Source of the DNA: Thermodesulfobacteriota bacterium
GTDB taxonomy: Bacteria > Desulfobacterota_D > UBA1144 > Nemesobacterales > UBA2774
Assembly: GCA_035325995.1 (NCBI GenBank)
Contig: DAOKYU010000001.1
Coordinates: 282,581-346,580 of the forward strand
Direction: 5' to 3'
DNA: 64,000 bases
How positions within the stretch are numbered: position 1 is the stretch's first letter; every line of letters begins with the position of its first letter. Shown here one piece after another: positions 25,439 through 34,221 of the stretch. Under the pieces are notes generated by a model. That model searched no databases, had not been told where the DNA came from, and saw only the letters and a program-made list of their open reading frames with translations. The translations under genes were made by a program, and so were the position numbers.

Positions 25439-27085
25439 CTATCGGTGCTGCAGCTTCTTCGCTATGTCCCGAAGGATGTATTTCTGAATCTTTCCCGTGG
25501 AGGTTTTCGGGAGCTCCATGAATATCACCGTCTTCGGGCACTTGAAATGGGCGAGCCTCTCGCGGCAGAAGCTTATTATGTCTTTCTCGCTCGTTTCCGG
25601 GGCGCCGGATTTCAGCGTGACGAAGGCGCAGGGCGTCTCGCCCCAAGCCTCGTCGGGTTTGGCGACCACGGCGGCTTCGAGTATGTCCGGGTGCTGGTAG
25701 AGGACCGATTCCACTTCGAGCGTAGCGATATTCTCGCCGCCGGAGATTATTATGTCCTTCGAGCGGTCCTTTATTTCGATGTATCCGTCGGGATGCGTGA
25801 CGCCGAGGTCGCCCGTGTGGAACCATCCGCCCCTGAACGCGTCTTCCGTTGCGCCGGGGTTCTTGAGGTATCCCTTCATGACGATGTTGCCCCTGAAAAA
25901 TACCTCGCCGATGGTCTCACCGTCCCAGGGGAGGGGCTCTACCGTTTCGGGGTCGCCCACCATGAGCCCTTCCTGGAGTGTGTAGCGCACACCCTGGCGG
26001 GCTTTCATCGCGGAGCGTTCATGCGGGGGAAGGGCGTCCCATTCGTCGTGCCACTCGCATACGGCCGCGGGGCCGTAGGTTTCCGTGAGACCGTAGACGT
26101 GCGTTACGCGGAAGCCCATTCTCTCTATCCGTTCGAGAATGGCGGCGGGCGGTGCGGCGGCGGCCGTAAGGAAATTCACCTGATGGTCGATTCCCTCTTT
26201 CAGCTCCTTCGCGGCGTTGATTATCATGTTCATGACTACGGGGGCGCCGCAGAGGTGGGTCGCGCCGTGTTTCTTTATGCCCTCGAATATATGCGCGGAA
26301 TCGATCTTCCTCATGCAGACCGACGTGCCCGCTATGGCGGCGAGGGACCACGTGAAGCACCAGCCGTTACAGTGGAACATGGGGAGGGTCCAAAGGTATA
26401 CGGGCCTGCCGGTCATCCCCCAGTTGACGAGGTTCCCGACGGCGTTGAGGTAGGCCCCCCTGTGGTGGTAGACGACTCCCTTCGGGTTGCCTGTTGTGCC
26501 GGAAGTGTAGTTGAGCGATATGGCGTCCCACTCGTCGCCGGGGCCTTGCCACGGAAACGACGGGTCGCCGGATTCGAGGAAGTCCTCGTATTCGGCTTCG
26601 CCGAGCCTTTCGCCGCCGGGGCCATACGGATCGTCGATGTCTATGACGACGGGCCTTCTCCCGAGCATGGCGAGCGCCTTTCTTATGACGGGGGCGAACT
26701 CGGTATCGGTAATCAGCGCCTTCGCTTCCCCGTGACCGAGGAGGAAGGCTATGGTCTCGGCGTCCTGCCTGATGTTGAGCGAGTTAAGCACCGCCCCGGT
26801 CATAGGCACGCCGAAGTGCGCCTCGTAGTGCGCGGGGATATTGGGGGCCATGAAGGCCACCGTGTCGCCTTTCCCTATCCCGATGCGCGAGAGCGCGGAG
26901 GCGAGCCTGACGCACCTTTCGTACGTCTCGCGCCACGTATAACGCGCCTCGCCGTGAACCACCGAAACGCGGCCGGGGAAGACCGCGGCCGCCCTTTCGA
27001 TGAACGAGAGCGGCGAGAGCGGCTCGTAGTTAGCGGGATTTTTCTCGAGCCCGATGTCGTATTTTCTGCTGCCGGAGTCCGTCAT
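25439..27085 (-). CDS. AMP-dependent acyl-CoA synthetase
   Basis: The 548-residue adenylate-forming enzyme activates a carboxylic acid to its CoA thioester with ATP. Motifs are the P-loop-like LNYTSGTTGNPKGVVYHH, VYGLTETYGP, the hinge HTGDLGVTHPDG and DRSKDIIISGGENI, and the C-terminal catalytic Lys in PKTSTGKIQKYILR. The TLPMFHCNGWCFTW block is typical of the DmdB/medium-chain acyl-CoA ligase branch, so short- or medium-chain acids are the likely substrates. Start at 27085 (TDSGSRKYDIGLEKNPANY) as in relatives; the longer upstream frame overlaps rarA. It faces away from rarA with a 93-base gap. Confidence 0.88.
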   Translation of the reverse strand: MTDSGSRKYDIGLEKNPANYEPLSPLSFIERAAAVFPGRVSVVHGEARYTWRETYERCVRLASALSRIGIGKGDTVAFMAPNIPAHYEAHFGVPMTGAVLNSLNIRQDAETIAFLLGHGEAKALITDTEFAPVIRKALAMLGRRPVVIDIDDPYGPGGERLGEAEYEDFLESGDPSFPWQGPGDEWDAISLNYTSGTTGNPKGVVYHHRGAYLNAVGNLVNWGMTGRPVYLWTLPMFHCNGWCFTWSLAAIAGTSVCMRKIDSAHIFEGIKKHGATHLCGAPVVMNMIINAAKELKEGIDHQVNFLTAAAAPPAAILERIERMGFRVTHVYGLTETYGPAAVCEWHDEWDALPPHERSAMKARQGVRYTLQEGLMVGDPETVEPLPWDGETIGEVFFRGNIVMKGYLKNPGATEDAFRGGWFHTGDLGVTHPDGYIEIKDRSKDIIISGGENIATLEVESVLYQHPDILEAAVVAKPDEAWGETPCAFVTLKSGAPETSEKDIISFCRERLAHFKCPKTVIFMELPKTSTGKIQKYILRDIAKKLQHR

Positions 27086-27178
27086 TTCGCGTCCGATTTT
27101 CCTCGGTATGTATATCTTACAGTAATTCGGGGCGTCTTCGCTATTGATTTCTTTTCCCCCGCCCTCTACCCTTTCTCT

Positions 27179-28516
27179 ATGGCTAAAAAATTTACGGGCG
27201 GGGAGGGGGAGCAGCCGCTCTTCAAGCCCCCTCCGGGCTCTTCGCCGCTCGCCGAGAGGATGCGCCCCGGGACTTTCGAGGAGTTCACCGGGCAGAGGCA
27301 CCTCGTCGGGGAGAGCGGGGTCATACGGAAGATGCTGGAGCGGCACAGCATACGCTCGATGATCCTCTGGGGCCCGCCGGGCTCGGGGAAGACTACGCTC
27401 GCGCGTCTTTTGGCGACGAGGCTAAACGCCGACTTCGTCCAGATAAACGCCATATCGTCCGGCGTCAAGGACCTCCGTGAGATCATAGACGCCGCCGAGA
27501 AGTCGCGCAGTATCGGCAGGCGGACGGTGCTGTTCATAGACGAGATACACCGCTTCAACAAGTCGCAGCAGGCTGCCCTCCTGAAAAGCGTCGAGAGCGG
27601 GACGCTCGTTCTTATAGGAGCGACGACGGAGAACCCGTCGTTCGAGGTGATATCGCCGCTCCTTTCGCGCTCGAGCGTGTACGTCCTCGAAGCACTGACG
27701 CGGGAGGACCTCGAAACGCTCCTCGACCGGGCGCTCGAAGAGGACGAGATAATAAAGGGGACGCTGGTAACGCCGGAGGCGAGGGAGGAGCTCGTCACGC
27801 AGAGCGGCGGGGACGCGCGCGTCATGCTGAATACGCTCGAGGTCGCGTACGACATAAGCGACTTCGGGGACGAAGGGGCCGAGATCACGCGGGACGTCGT
27901 GAGGGAGGCGTATCAGACCCATCACTACAGGTACGACAGGGCGGGGGACGAGCACTATAACACCATCTCGGCGTTCATAAAGAGCGTCAGGGGGAGCGAC
28001 CCGGACGCGGCCGTTTATTACCTGGCCCGCATGCTGGAAGCCGGGGAGGACCCGAAGTTCATAGCGAGGAGGCTCATTGTGCTGGCCTCGGAGGACGTAG
28101 GGAACGCCGAGCCTTACGCGCTTACGCTGGCGACGGCGGCGTTCACGGCGGTGGATTACGTGGGCATGCCGGAGGCGAGCCTGATACTCGCGCAGGCGGC
28201 GACGTATCTTTCTAGCTGCCCGAAGAGTAACGCTTCGTACATGGCGATTCAAGGCGCGTTTTCGGAGGTGAGGAGAAGGCCCGGCGTCGCGATACCCATG
28301 CACCTCCGGAACGCCCCGACGAAGCTGATGAAGGATATCGGGTACGGGAAGGACTACAAATATTCGCACGACGCGCCCGGCCATTTCGTGGAGCAGAATT
28401 TCCTCCCGGACGAGCTGAAGGACGCCGTGTTCTACGAGCCCACGGACATCGGGCGCGAGGCAGCCCTCAGAAAATACCTGGAAAGCAAGTGGAAGAAGCG
28501 CCGGGGCAGGGACTGA
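27179..28516 (+). CDS. rarA: Replication-associated recombination protein RarA (MgsA)
   Basis: RarA is a AAA+ ATPase of the clamp-loader-like class that acts at stalled forks with RecA and SSB. The 445-residue protein has ERMRPGTFEEFTGQRHLVG, Walker A MILWGPPGSGKTTLARLLA, Walker B VLFIDEIHRFNKSQQ, sensor IGATTENPSFEV, and the C-terminal tetramerisation domain with YYLARMLEAGEDPKFIARR and ASEDVGNAEP. ATG 27179 gives the usual length; the open frame upstream (from 25445) is the antisense of the acyl-CoA synthetase gene. It is convergent with gloA, seven bases apart. Confidence 0.95.
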   Translation: MAKKFTGGEGEQPLFKPPPGSSPLAERMRPGTFEEFTGQRHLVGESGVIRKMLERHSIRSMILWGPPGSGKTTLARLLATRLNADFVQINAISSGVKDLREIIDAAEKSRSIGRRTVLFIDEIHRFNKSQQAALLKSVESGTLVLIGATTENPSFEVISPLLSRSSVYVLEALTREDLETLLDRALEEDEIIKGTLVTPEAREELVTQSGGDARVMLNTLEVAYDISDFGDEGAEITRDVVREAYQTHHYRYDRAGDEHYNTISAFIKSVRGSDPDAAVYYLARMLEAGEDPKFIARRLIVLASEDVGNAEPYALTLATAAFTAVDYVGMPEASLILAQAATYLSSCPKSNASYMAIQGAFSEVRRRPGVAIPMHLRNAPTKLMKDIGYGKDYKYSHDAPGHFVEQNFLPDELKDAVFYEPTDIGREAALRKYLESKWKKRRGRD

Positions 28517-28523
28517 GGCCGGG

Positions 28524-28901
28524 TTATTTCCTTTCTATGAGCTCTATTTTGTAAGAATCCGGGTCTTCTATGAAGGCTATGACCGTGGTGCCGTGCTTCA
28601 TCGGCCCGGGCGGGCGGACGACCTTGCCGCCGCCGGCGGCTATTTTCTCGCACGCTGCGTATATGTCCTCGACCCCGAAGGCGACGTGGCCGTAGCCGGC
28701 GCCGAGGTCGTAGCCGGCGGTGTCCCAGTTGTGCGTCAGCTCGAGTATTTCGGGCTGGTCTTCCGTGCCGAGGAAGGCGAGGGTGAATTTCCCATCCGGA
28801 TAGTCTTTCCTCCGGTTGAGCCTGAGCCCCATGACCTCGGTGTAAAATTTTATGGATTTGTCGAGATCGCCGACCCTTATCATGGTATGGAGAAAACGCA
28901 T
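28524..28901 (-). CDS. gloA: Lactoylglutathione lyase (glyoxalase I)
   Basis: Glyoxalase I turns the hemithioacetal of methylglyoxal and glutathione into S-lactoylglutathione. The 125-residue vicinal-oxygen-chelate protein has metal ligands in the expected places: His5 (MRFLHTMIRVGDL), Glu in ILELTHNW, His in GYGHVAFGV and Glu in YKIELIERK. KSIKFYTEVMGLRLNRRKDYP is the family's N-terminal signature. Length and motifs match the short bacterial Ni-type enzyme. It is followed upstream on the same strand by a MaoC gene. Confidence 0.93.
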   Translation of the reverse strand: MRFLHTMIRVGDLDKSIKFYTEVMGLRLNRRKDYPDGKFTLAFLGTEDQPEILELTHNWDTAGYDLGAGYGHVAFGVEDIYAACEKIAAGGGKVVRPPGPMKHGTTVIAFIEDPDSYKIELIERK

Positions 28902-28982
28902 CGGAGCCTCCCTTGCAAAATCTTCAGCCGTTTAATTCAGAAGGTAGCACATCGTCCGGGCCAAGTCAAAGCCGGGAGCGGA

Positions 28983-29441
28983 TCAGTCGTCCAGCGGGAA
29001 GATAGTCTCGTTGGCGGCGAGTATCTTCGCCTCCATGGCGGCCAGCAGCGTCCCTTCGAGGTTTTTGATTTCGCACGACATCGCCACGAGCCCGCCATTC
29101 AGCTTGGGCTTGGCTTCGAGCTCGTCGATCGTCCATTCCATCGAGATGGTGTCGCCTATAAATACGGGGGCGGTGAATTTGATCGAGGCCTCGACTGTAG
29201 AAATGTCGGTATCGTTGAAGTATTTGCTGTATACACCGACAGCCAGGCTGAACGTGAGCGCGCCGTGGACTATCCTCTTCCCGAAACGGGCCTTTTCCAT
29301 CGCCAGCGCGTTCGTATGAAGGGCGTTGTAGTCGTTAAAGAGCCCGGCCGCCTTTACGACGTGGGCTTCGGTGACCGTGATTCTCTCGGAAAACCTGTCT
29401 CCCTTTTTCAGCTCCCTGAACGCTTTGCCTATTCGCGGCAT
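28983..29441 (-). CDS. MaoC-like hot-dog dehydratase
   Basis: The 152-residue single hot-dog protein resembles (R)-specific enoyl-CoA hydratases. The hydratase-2 motif appears as FNDYNALHTNALAMEKARFG, with Asp and His in catalytic positions (usual form GDxNPlH), followed by IVHGALTFSLAVG. The partner chain end EIKNLEGTLLAAMEAKI is typical. It probably hydrates a short- or medium-chain enoyl-CoA, in fatty acid oxidation or synthesis of storage polymers; the true substrate is unknown. Its start has GGAGG about seven bases upstream. Confidence 0.82.
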   Translation of the reverse strand: MPRIGKAFRELKKGDRFSERITVTEAHVVKAAGLFNDYNALHTNALAMEKARFGKRIVHGALTFSLAVGVYSKYFNDTDISTVEASIKFTAPVFIGDTISMEWTIDELEAKPKLNGGLVAMSCEIKNLEGTLLAAMEAKILAANETIFPLDD

Positions 29442-29511
29442 GCCAACCTCCTCCGGATTCGATATCTATTATATGCAAGATATGGAACATATAATATATA
29501 TACTTTACATG

Positions 29512-30117
29512 TTACATATGCCGCCTATCCCTGATTGCCTTGCCTAAAGTTATTTCGTCTATATACTCGATATCCCCGCCCATCGGGATGCCGTGCGCTA
29601 TACGCGTAACCTCCACGCCGAGCGGCTTTATGAGCCTTGCGAGGTAGAGGGCGGTGGCCTCGCCCTCGACGCTGGGATTGGTGGCGAGTAGGGCCTCCTT
29701 TACGCCGCCGTCCTTGAGCCTCGCGAGGAGCTCCTTTATCTTGAGATCGTCGGGGCCTATGCCTTCTATCGGGGATATGAGGCCGTGAAGGACGTGGTAG
29801 CGCCCCCTGAATTCGCCGCTCCGCTCGATGGCTATCATGTCGAGGGGCTCCTCGACGACGCACAGGGAGGCCGCGTCCCTGTCGACACCGGTACATATGC
29901 TGCAAGGCGACTGTGAAGAGAAGCTGAAACACTCATCACAAAGGACGACCTTCGTCCGTGTGTCTATTATGGCCTTTACGAGGTTGTCGGCGTTCTCCCT
30001 CGGATATCTGAATATGTGAAACGCGAGCCTGGTCGCGTTTTTCTCGCCGATTCCGGGCAGCTTCGAGAGCTCGCCGATGAGCCTCGCTATGGATTCGGGA
30101 ATACCGGTCGATGACAT
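29512..30117 (-). CDS. recR: Recombination protein RecR
   Basis: RecR works with RecF and RecO to load RecA at gaps. The 201-residue protein has the N-terminal helix-hairpin-helix (LSKLPGIGEKNATRLAFHI), a four-Cys zinc finger (VLCDECFSFSSQSPCSIC), the Toprim domain (SLCVVEEPLDMIAIER, LLATNPSVEGEATALYLA) and the C-terminal VTRIAHGIPMGGDIEYIDE. It lies four bases after ybaB in the common dnaX-ybaB-recR order, with no clear Shine-Dalgarno, so it may depend on coupling. Confidence 0.97.
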   Translation of the reverse strand: MSSTGIPESIARLIGELSKLPGIGEKNATRLAFHIFRYPRENADNLVKAIIDTRTKVVLCDECFSFSSQSPCSICTGVDRDAASLCVVEEPLDMIAIERSGEFRGRYHVLHGLISPIEGIGPDDLKIKELLARLKDGGVKEALLATNPSVEGEATALYLARLIKPLGVEVTRIAHGIPMGGDIEYIDEITLGKAIRDRRHM

Positions 30118-30121
30118 GTGT

Positions 30122-30448
30122 TTATATGAGGCCCGGGGGAAGCCCGAGGCCGCCGGCGAGCCTGGCTACCTCTTCCTTCATGACGTCCTGACCGCGGTTA
30201 AGGGCTTCGTTCACTGCCGCGGTGACGAGGTCCTGGAGCATCTCGATGTCGCTGTCGTTTACTATTTCGGGCTCGATCTTTATGGAGATAACCTCGCCCC
30301 TGGCCTTGGCCACCACCGTGACCATACCGCCGCCCGATGTCGCCTCGACAGTCTTTTCGCCCGCCTCGGCCTGGAGCTTTTCCATCTGCTCCTTCATCTT
30401 GCTGGCCTGCTTCATGAGGTTCTTTATATTTCCGCCGCCGAATTTCAT
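30122..30448 (-). CDS. YbaB/EbfC family nucleoid-associated protein
   Basis: The 108-residue protein begins with a helical dimer segment (NIKNLMKQASKMKEQMEKLQ), then the conserved strand VEATSGGGMVTVVAKARGEV and EMLQDLVTAAVNEAL. YbaB proteins bind DNA as dimers with tweezer shape. AAGGAG precedes the ATG; the gene starts four bases after the dnaX stop. The place between dnaX and recR is the standard one. Confidence 0.95.
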   Translation of the reverse strand: MKFGGGNIKNLMKQASKMKEQMEKLQAEAGEKTVEATSGGGMVTVVAKARGEVISIKIEPEIVNDSDIEMLQDLVTAAVNEALNRGQDVMKEEVARLAGGLGLPPGLI

Positions 30449-30452
30449 ATCT

Positions 30453-32147
30453 CTACTCCTTTTCCCTTGGTTTTACGCTTACGACCCTGCCCCCCAGAAT
30501 CTGCTCCGCCTGCTTTATGACGGGGTCGTCGTGGATTTTTTTCTTCTTTTCTTCCCTGCACGACCTGGCGCTCTTTTTCGCGGGCTCGGCCGAGTGAGCG
30601 ACCTCGACTATCTCTACTTTCGGCGCTTCGGTGAAGTACTCGCCGAGATATTCCCGGAGAGAGTCATACCGGTCCTTATTCCTCAAACGATCGGCGTGAA
30701 GTGAGCTTTCGAAGGCGAGCGTCAGAACGCCTCCGTCGAGGGTAACTTCCTTCGCCCTGCCTATGTAAGTTCCTATTACGCTGTTTCTTGACTTAACGTA
30801 CTGTATGAATCCGTCGAGGCCGGCCTGTGAGGGTTCCGTCTTTCCTGTGGGGCGCTGCGGAGGAGTTTCTCTCTCTCGCCCGTGGGGGGAGGGCGTGGCG
30901 GGCCTTTTTTCGGGGGGCCTCTCGGGCTCAGGCCTCGAAGGGGCCTCGCGCCCAGGGGCGGGCTCTCTCGTATAAGGGGCGGGCCCGGGACGCGCTCCGC
31001 CCGAAGAAGCGCCCGCCGAGAGGCCTTCGAGCCTCTTTATTATGCTCTCTATCGGTATCGTTCTTTCCAGCGTCGCAAGCTTGATGAGCGTGAATTCGAG
31101 CGCGGTCTGCGGGTAGAAAGACCTCTGCACGCCCTCGGCGCCTTCGAGCATTTGCCCGAGAAGGACCTCCAGGGTTTCGACGCTTTCGCCCGAGGCCGTC
31201 TCTTCGATCTCGCGCTTTTCCTCGTCCGGGAGCTCGGCCACGGCGTCCCTGCCGCAGGCCTTTATGAGGAGGGCGTGCCTGAGGCCCCTCAGTAAATCCT
31301 CGGCGAAGCGCTTGGGCTCGATGCCTTTTTCCATGGCGAGGTTAAGCGCCTCTATGGCGGCCTTCGGGTCCTTCCCGATTACGGCCCTGAGCACCGATTT
31401 GAGTATATTCCTGTCGAGGACCCCGAGAATGCGGAGCGCGTCGTCGTGGGCTATCGTGCTGCCGAACGTCGCCAGGAGCTGGTCCATGAGGCTGAGGGCG
31501 TCTCTCATGCTGCCGTCGGCCTCGCGGGCGACGGTGTAGAGCGTCTCTTCGCCGACCTCTATTCCCTCGGCCGTCGTTATCGTCGTGAGCCTCGCCCTTA
31601 TCTGCTCGACGGGGACTTTCCTGAAGTCGTGACGCTGGCAGCGGGAGAGAATCGTTACCGGGACCTTGTGGACCTCGGTCGTCGCGAGAATGAAGACGAC
31701 GTGCGGGGGAGGCTCTTCGAGCGTTTTCAAGAGTGCGTTGAAGGCCGACTGCGAGAGCATGTGGGCCTCGTCGACTATATAAATCTTGTACTTGCCCGAT
31801 GTCGGCAGGTACTTGATGTTCTCTATTATTTCCCTGACGTCGTTTACGCCGGTGTGTGAAGCGGCGTCTATTTCGATGACGTCGAGCGATTTGCCCTCGG
31901 CTATCTCGATGCAGAACGAGCATTCGGAGCAGGGATCGGGGGTAGGGCCGTGCTTGCAGTTAAGGGCTTTTGCCAGGATCCTCGCGCTGGACGTCTTGCC
32001 GACGCCTCGCGGCCCCGAGAATAAAAGCGCGTGGGCGGTCTTCCCCGTCGAAACAGCGTTCTTCAGGCTGCGGGTTATGTATTCCTGACCCGTGATATCG
32101 TCGAACGTTCCGGGCCGCCATTTTCTTGCGAGGACGAGGTAGGACAT
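30453..32147 (-). CDS. dnaX: DNA polymerase III subunits gamma/tau
   Basis: DnaX is the clamp-loader motor. The 564-residue protein has Walker A LFSGPRGVGKTSSARILAKA, a zinc module CKHGPTPDPCSECSFC, Walker B IYIVDEAHMLSQSAFNALLK, sensor ATTEVHKVPVTILSRCQRHDF with the SRC arginine finger, and a domain III up to about residue 370. A Pro/Arg/Glu-rich linker and a tau-type tail follow. An A7 run near the 3' end lies too far along to give a useful gamma form. The ATG lies 11 bases after the T-run that ends the SRP RNA, and downstream genes ybaB and recR follow closely. Confidence 0.95.
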   Translation of the reverse strand: MSYLVLARKWRPGTFDDITGQEYITRSLKNAVSTGKTAHALLFSGPRGVGKTSSARILAKALNCKHGPTPDPCSECSFCIEIAEGKSLDVIEIDAASHTGVNDVREIIENIKYLPTSGKYKIYIVDEAHMLSQSAFNALLKTLEEPPPHVVFILATTEVHKVPVTILSRCQRHDFRKVPVEQIRARLTTITTAEGIEVGEETLYTVAREADGSMRDALSLMDQLLATFGSTIAHDDALRILGVLDRNILKSVLRAVIGKDPKAAIEALNLAMEKGIEPKRFAEDLLRGLRHALLIKACGRDAVAELPDEEKREIEETASGESVETLEVLLGQMLEGAEGVQRSFYPQTALEFTLIKLATLERTIPIESIIKRLEGLSAGASSGGARPGPAPYTREPAPGREAPSRPEPERPPEKRPATPSPHGRERETPPQRPTGKTEPSQAGLDGFIQYVKSRNSVIGTYIGRAKEVTLDGGVLTLAFESSLHADRLRNKDRYDSLREYLGEYFTEAPKVEIVEVAHSAEPAKKSARSCREEKKKKIHDDPVIKQAEQILGGRVVSVKPREKE

Positions 32148-32158
32148 CTGTCACCGTG

Positions 32159-32270
32159 AAAAAACCAGTTAGCCAGGTATCCGCAACGCTCAGGGGGATT
32201 CGTTACCGTTGCTCCCTTCCGGGCCTGGCGGGGTTCACAAGCCCCTGACGTACGGGCCTGACTAACTGGT
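32159..32270 (-). ncRNA. ffs: Signal recognition particle RNA (4.5S, small bacterial type)
   Basis: Read on the minus strand, the conserved apical part reads CCAGGCCCGGAAGGGAGCAA, with the GGAA tetraloop and flanking internal loops that bind Ffh. The ends pair in a long stem (ACCAGTTAG at 32262-32270 with CTAACTGGT at 32164-32172). Six T on the minus strand (32159-32164) follow the stem and would act as terminator. The position next to dnaX is common. The exact 5' end may differ by a few bases. Confidence 0.92.
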
Positions 32271-32409
32271 GAATCTTTTGTCCGTTAAAAAGGCATCCCC
32301 CTGTCGGGACGCTCACAATAAAAATACCCGATTATGGATAATTATTCTCCGGGGGCTCGGCTGACATCCGTGCGTCTGATTTCCTTGGGGTTACTGCGCC
32401 GAATATATA

Positions 32410-32501
<92 letters not shown>

Positions 32502-32610
32502 GGCGTATATCTGAAAATCAGGAAGATTGTAACATCCCTGGAATACAGGTCAAAGGAAATAGTGCAGAAACTCGATAAACAACCTTGCCCGGCCTATTCC
32601 GCCGGTATTT

Positions 32611-32796
32611 TCATTCGTACTCTTCCGGGTAATCGTCGCCCTCTTCCATGCCCTCGCTGATTTCGGAAGGCTCGGTCGGGGCGCCCACGGCCTGACCGGG
32701 ATCGTTTATTGTCCCCGGCTCGACGCTCGCGCAGCCCATGGGGAGCGCTGTGAAAAGCCCGAGAAGAATTAACCTGAGCATTTTTATCTTCGTCAT
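32611..32796 (-). CDS. Small lipoprotein (61 aa), unknown function
   Basis: The product has a short basic start, a hydrophobic run (LRLILLGLFTALPMG) and a good lipobox LPMGC (Cys22), then a 39-residue acidic, Pro/Glu-rich tail. It is predicted to be a small lipid-anchored protein with a disordered tail. GAGGGAAAGG precedes the ATG. No family is recognised; low complexity makes it hard to assign. Confidence 0.55.
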   Translation of the reverse strand: MTKIKMLRLILLGLFTALPMGCASVEPGTINDPGQAVGAPTEPSEISEGMEEGDDYPEEYE

Positions 32797-32890
32797 CCTT
32801 TCCCTCGTCTCGATCCGGCGTTTCTTCTAATTATATGTCTTTTATGGTCGAAAGGGGCGGCGAACGCTGTTACCGCCCCGCTTCGAGGAT

Positions 32891-33271
32891 TTATTTCTTA
32901 TACTGGCACTTGCAGAGATCCTGCCTTATGAATGCCACGACGTTCCATATATCCTGCTCGGAGAGCACCCCTCCCCAGGGGGCCATCATCGGGGAAAGAC
33001 CTACGGAAGCGCCGCCCTCGCTGATGACCTTGTATATAAAGTCGTCGGTTTGCTTGGACAGAAGCTCGGCGTCGGTCAGGTTTTTCGGCTTCGGGTCGAG
33101 CGCCGCCGCGGCGGGACCGTCGCCCTTGCCCCCGGGCCCGTGGCATGCCGCGCACGTATTCTCGAAAGTCGTCTTACCCTTAGCTGCATCACCCTTTGTT
33201 TCTGCACTGCTCACCGCCGCGCCGAGAGAAAGGCACAGAACGGTCAAGAGCACAACGTAAACAGTTCTCAT
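32891..33271 (-). CDS. Periplasmic c-type cytochrome (single heme)
   Basis: The 126-residue protein has a signal peptide (RTVYVVLLTVLCLSLGA) and one heme-binding CxxCH in ENTCAACHGPGGKGDGPAA, followed by KPKNLTDAELLSKQ and a candidate distal Met in LSPMMAPWGGVLSEQD. The pattern is that of small cytochrome c/cbb3-subunit-like domains that carry electrons in the periplasm. The start at 33271 is chosen because GGAGG lies about eight bases upstream; the ATG five codons earlier sits inside that site. It is divergent from the enoyl-CoA hydratase gene. Confidence 0.87.
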   Translation of the reverse strand: MRTVYVVLLTVLCLSLGAAVSSAETKGDAAKGKTTFENTCAACHGPGGKGDGPAAAALDPKPKNLTDAELLSKQTDDFIYKVISEGGASVGLSPMMAPWGGVLSEQDIWNVVAFIRQDLCKCQYKK

Positions 33272-33307
33272 TTCAGAACCTCCCAATTCTGTACGAGATT
33301 TACAACT

Positions 33308-33352
33308 GTGATAATATTAACAGCTAAGAGGGCTTTGTATAGTGATAATATT
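33308..33352. repeat. Direct repeat GTGATAATATT in divergent promoter region
   Basis: An 11-base word occurs at 33308-33318 and 33342-33352, 34 bases apart, between the divergent cytochrome c and enoyl-CoA hydratase genes. It could be two -10 regions or a regulator's site. Confidence 0.35.
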
Positions 33353-33412
33353 GCGGCCGGGAGGCGGCCGCGGGATAATCCGTGCGGAGAGCTATTTCAG
33401 AAGGAGGAGCGT

Positions 33413-34165
33413 ATGAGATATGTCGGTTTAGCCGTGAATGACGGCGTGGCGACGATAACTTTAAAAAGGCCGAAGGTGAACGCCATAAACGAGGATATGG
33501 TGGCCGAGCTTCACGGCGCCTTCAGGGAAGCCGAAACGGACGGCTCCGTGCGGGCCGTGATACTTACGGGAAGCGGGAGCTTCTTTTCCTTCGGCTTCGA
33601 CATACCGGGATTCATGGATTACCCGAAGGATTCGTTCAGGATGTTCGTAACGGCGTTCTCGGAGCTGGTGAAGTATGTCTTCGGCTTTCCGAAGCCGGTG
33701 ATCGGCGCGCTGAACGGCCACGCGGTAGCCGGAGGGTGCGTACTCGCGCTCGCATGCGACCGGAGGATAATGGTTTCGGGCAAGCCCAAGATAGCACTGA
33801 ACGAACTTACGCTGGGAGTGACTATTTTCACGAGCATAGCCGAGATGCTGAGGTTCGCCATCGGCGCGAGGAGCGCCCAGCAGGTCCTTTATTCCGGGAA
33901 GATGTTCTCGGCCGAAGAGGCCCTGGCCATAGGGCTCGTCGACGAAGCGCCGACGGCGGAGGAATTCGAGGCGGCTGTCGCAAGCGCGGCATCGTCGTTC
34001 GCCGCCATTTCGGGAGACGCCTTCCGCACAGCTAAAAACCTCCTTAAAAAGCGCGTTTTGGGCAGGATAGACAGGGAGGACGAATTCTCGATCAGGGATT
34101 TCGTCCACGTATGGTACGAAGAGGAAACGCAGAAGAAGCTGGCGAAGGTCGAAATCAGGGACTGA
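33413..34165 (+). CDS. Enoyl-CoA hydratase/isomerase (crotonase) family protein
   Basis: The 250-residue protein has crotonase-fold motifs: VATITLKRPKVNAINEDM, the oxyanion-hole segments GSGSFFSFGFDI and ALNGHAVAGGCVLALACD, and NELTLGVTIF. The usual catalytic Glu of hydratases at the GG-A region is not clearly present; an acid in LNELTLG may serve, so it may be an isomerase or other crotonase. AAGGAGG lies six bases before ATG 33413. The longer upstream frame has no support. Confidence 0.82.
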   Translation: MRYVGLAVNDGVATITLKRPKVNAINEDMVAELHGAFREAETDGSVRAVILTGSGSFFSFGFDIPGFMDYPKDSFRMFVTAFSELVKYVFGFPKPVIGALNGHAVAGGCVLALACDRRIMVSGKPKIALNELTLGVTIFTSIAEMLRFAIGARSAQQVLYSGKMFSAEEALAIGLVDEAPTAEEFEAAVASAASSFAAISGDAFRTAKNLLKKRVLGRIDREDEFSIRDFVHVWYEEETQKKLAKVEIRD

Positions 34166-34221
34166 CGTAAGAATTTACGTGCAGCCGCCAGGAGGCTGTG
34201 ACTCATCCACTCGGAAGGCTC

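Noticed and set aside
25445..27178. Upstream extension of the rarA frame to 1023 residues
   Set aside because: The extension is antisense to the acyl-CoA synthetase; rarA similarity begins at 27179 and gives a normal 445-residue protein.
30530..30560. A7 run in dnaX as a programmed frameshift site for the gamma subunit
   Set aside because: The run lies near the 3' end of the gene, and the -1 frame continues to the ybaB start, so no shortened gamma form would result.
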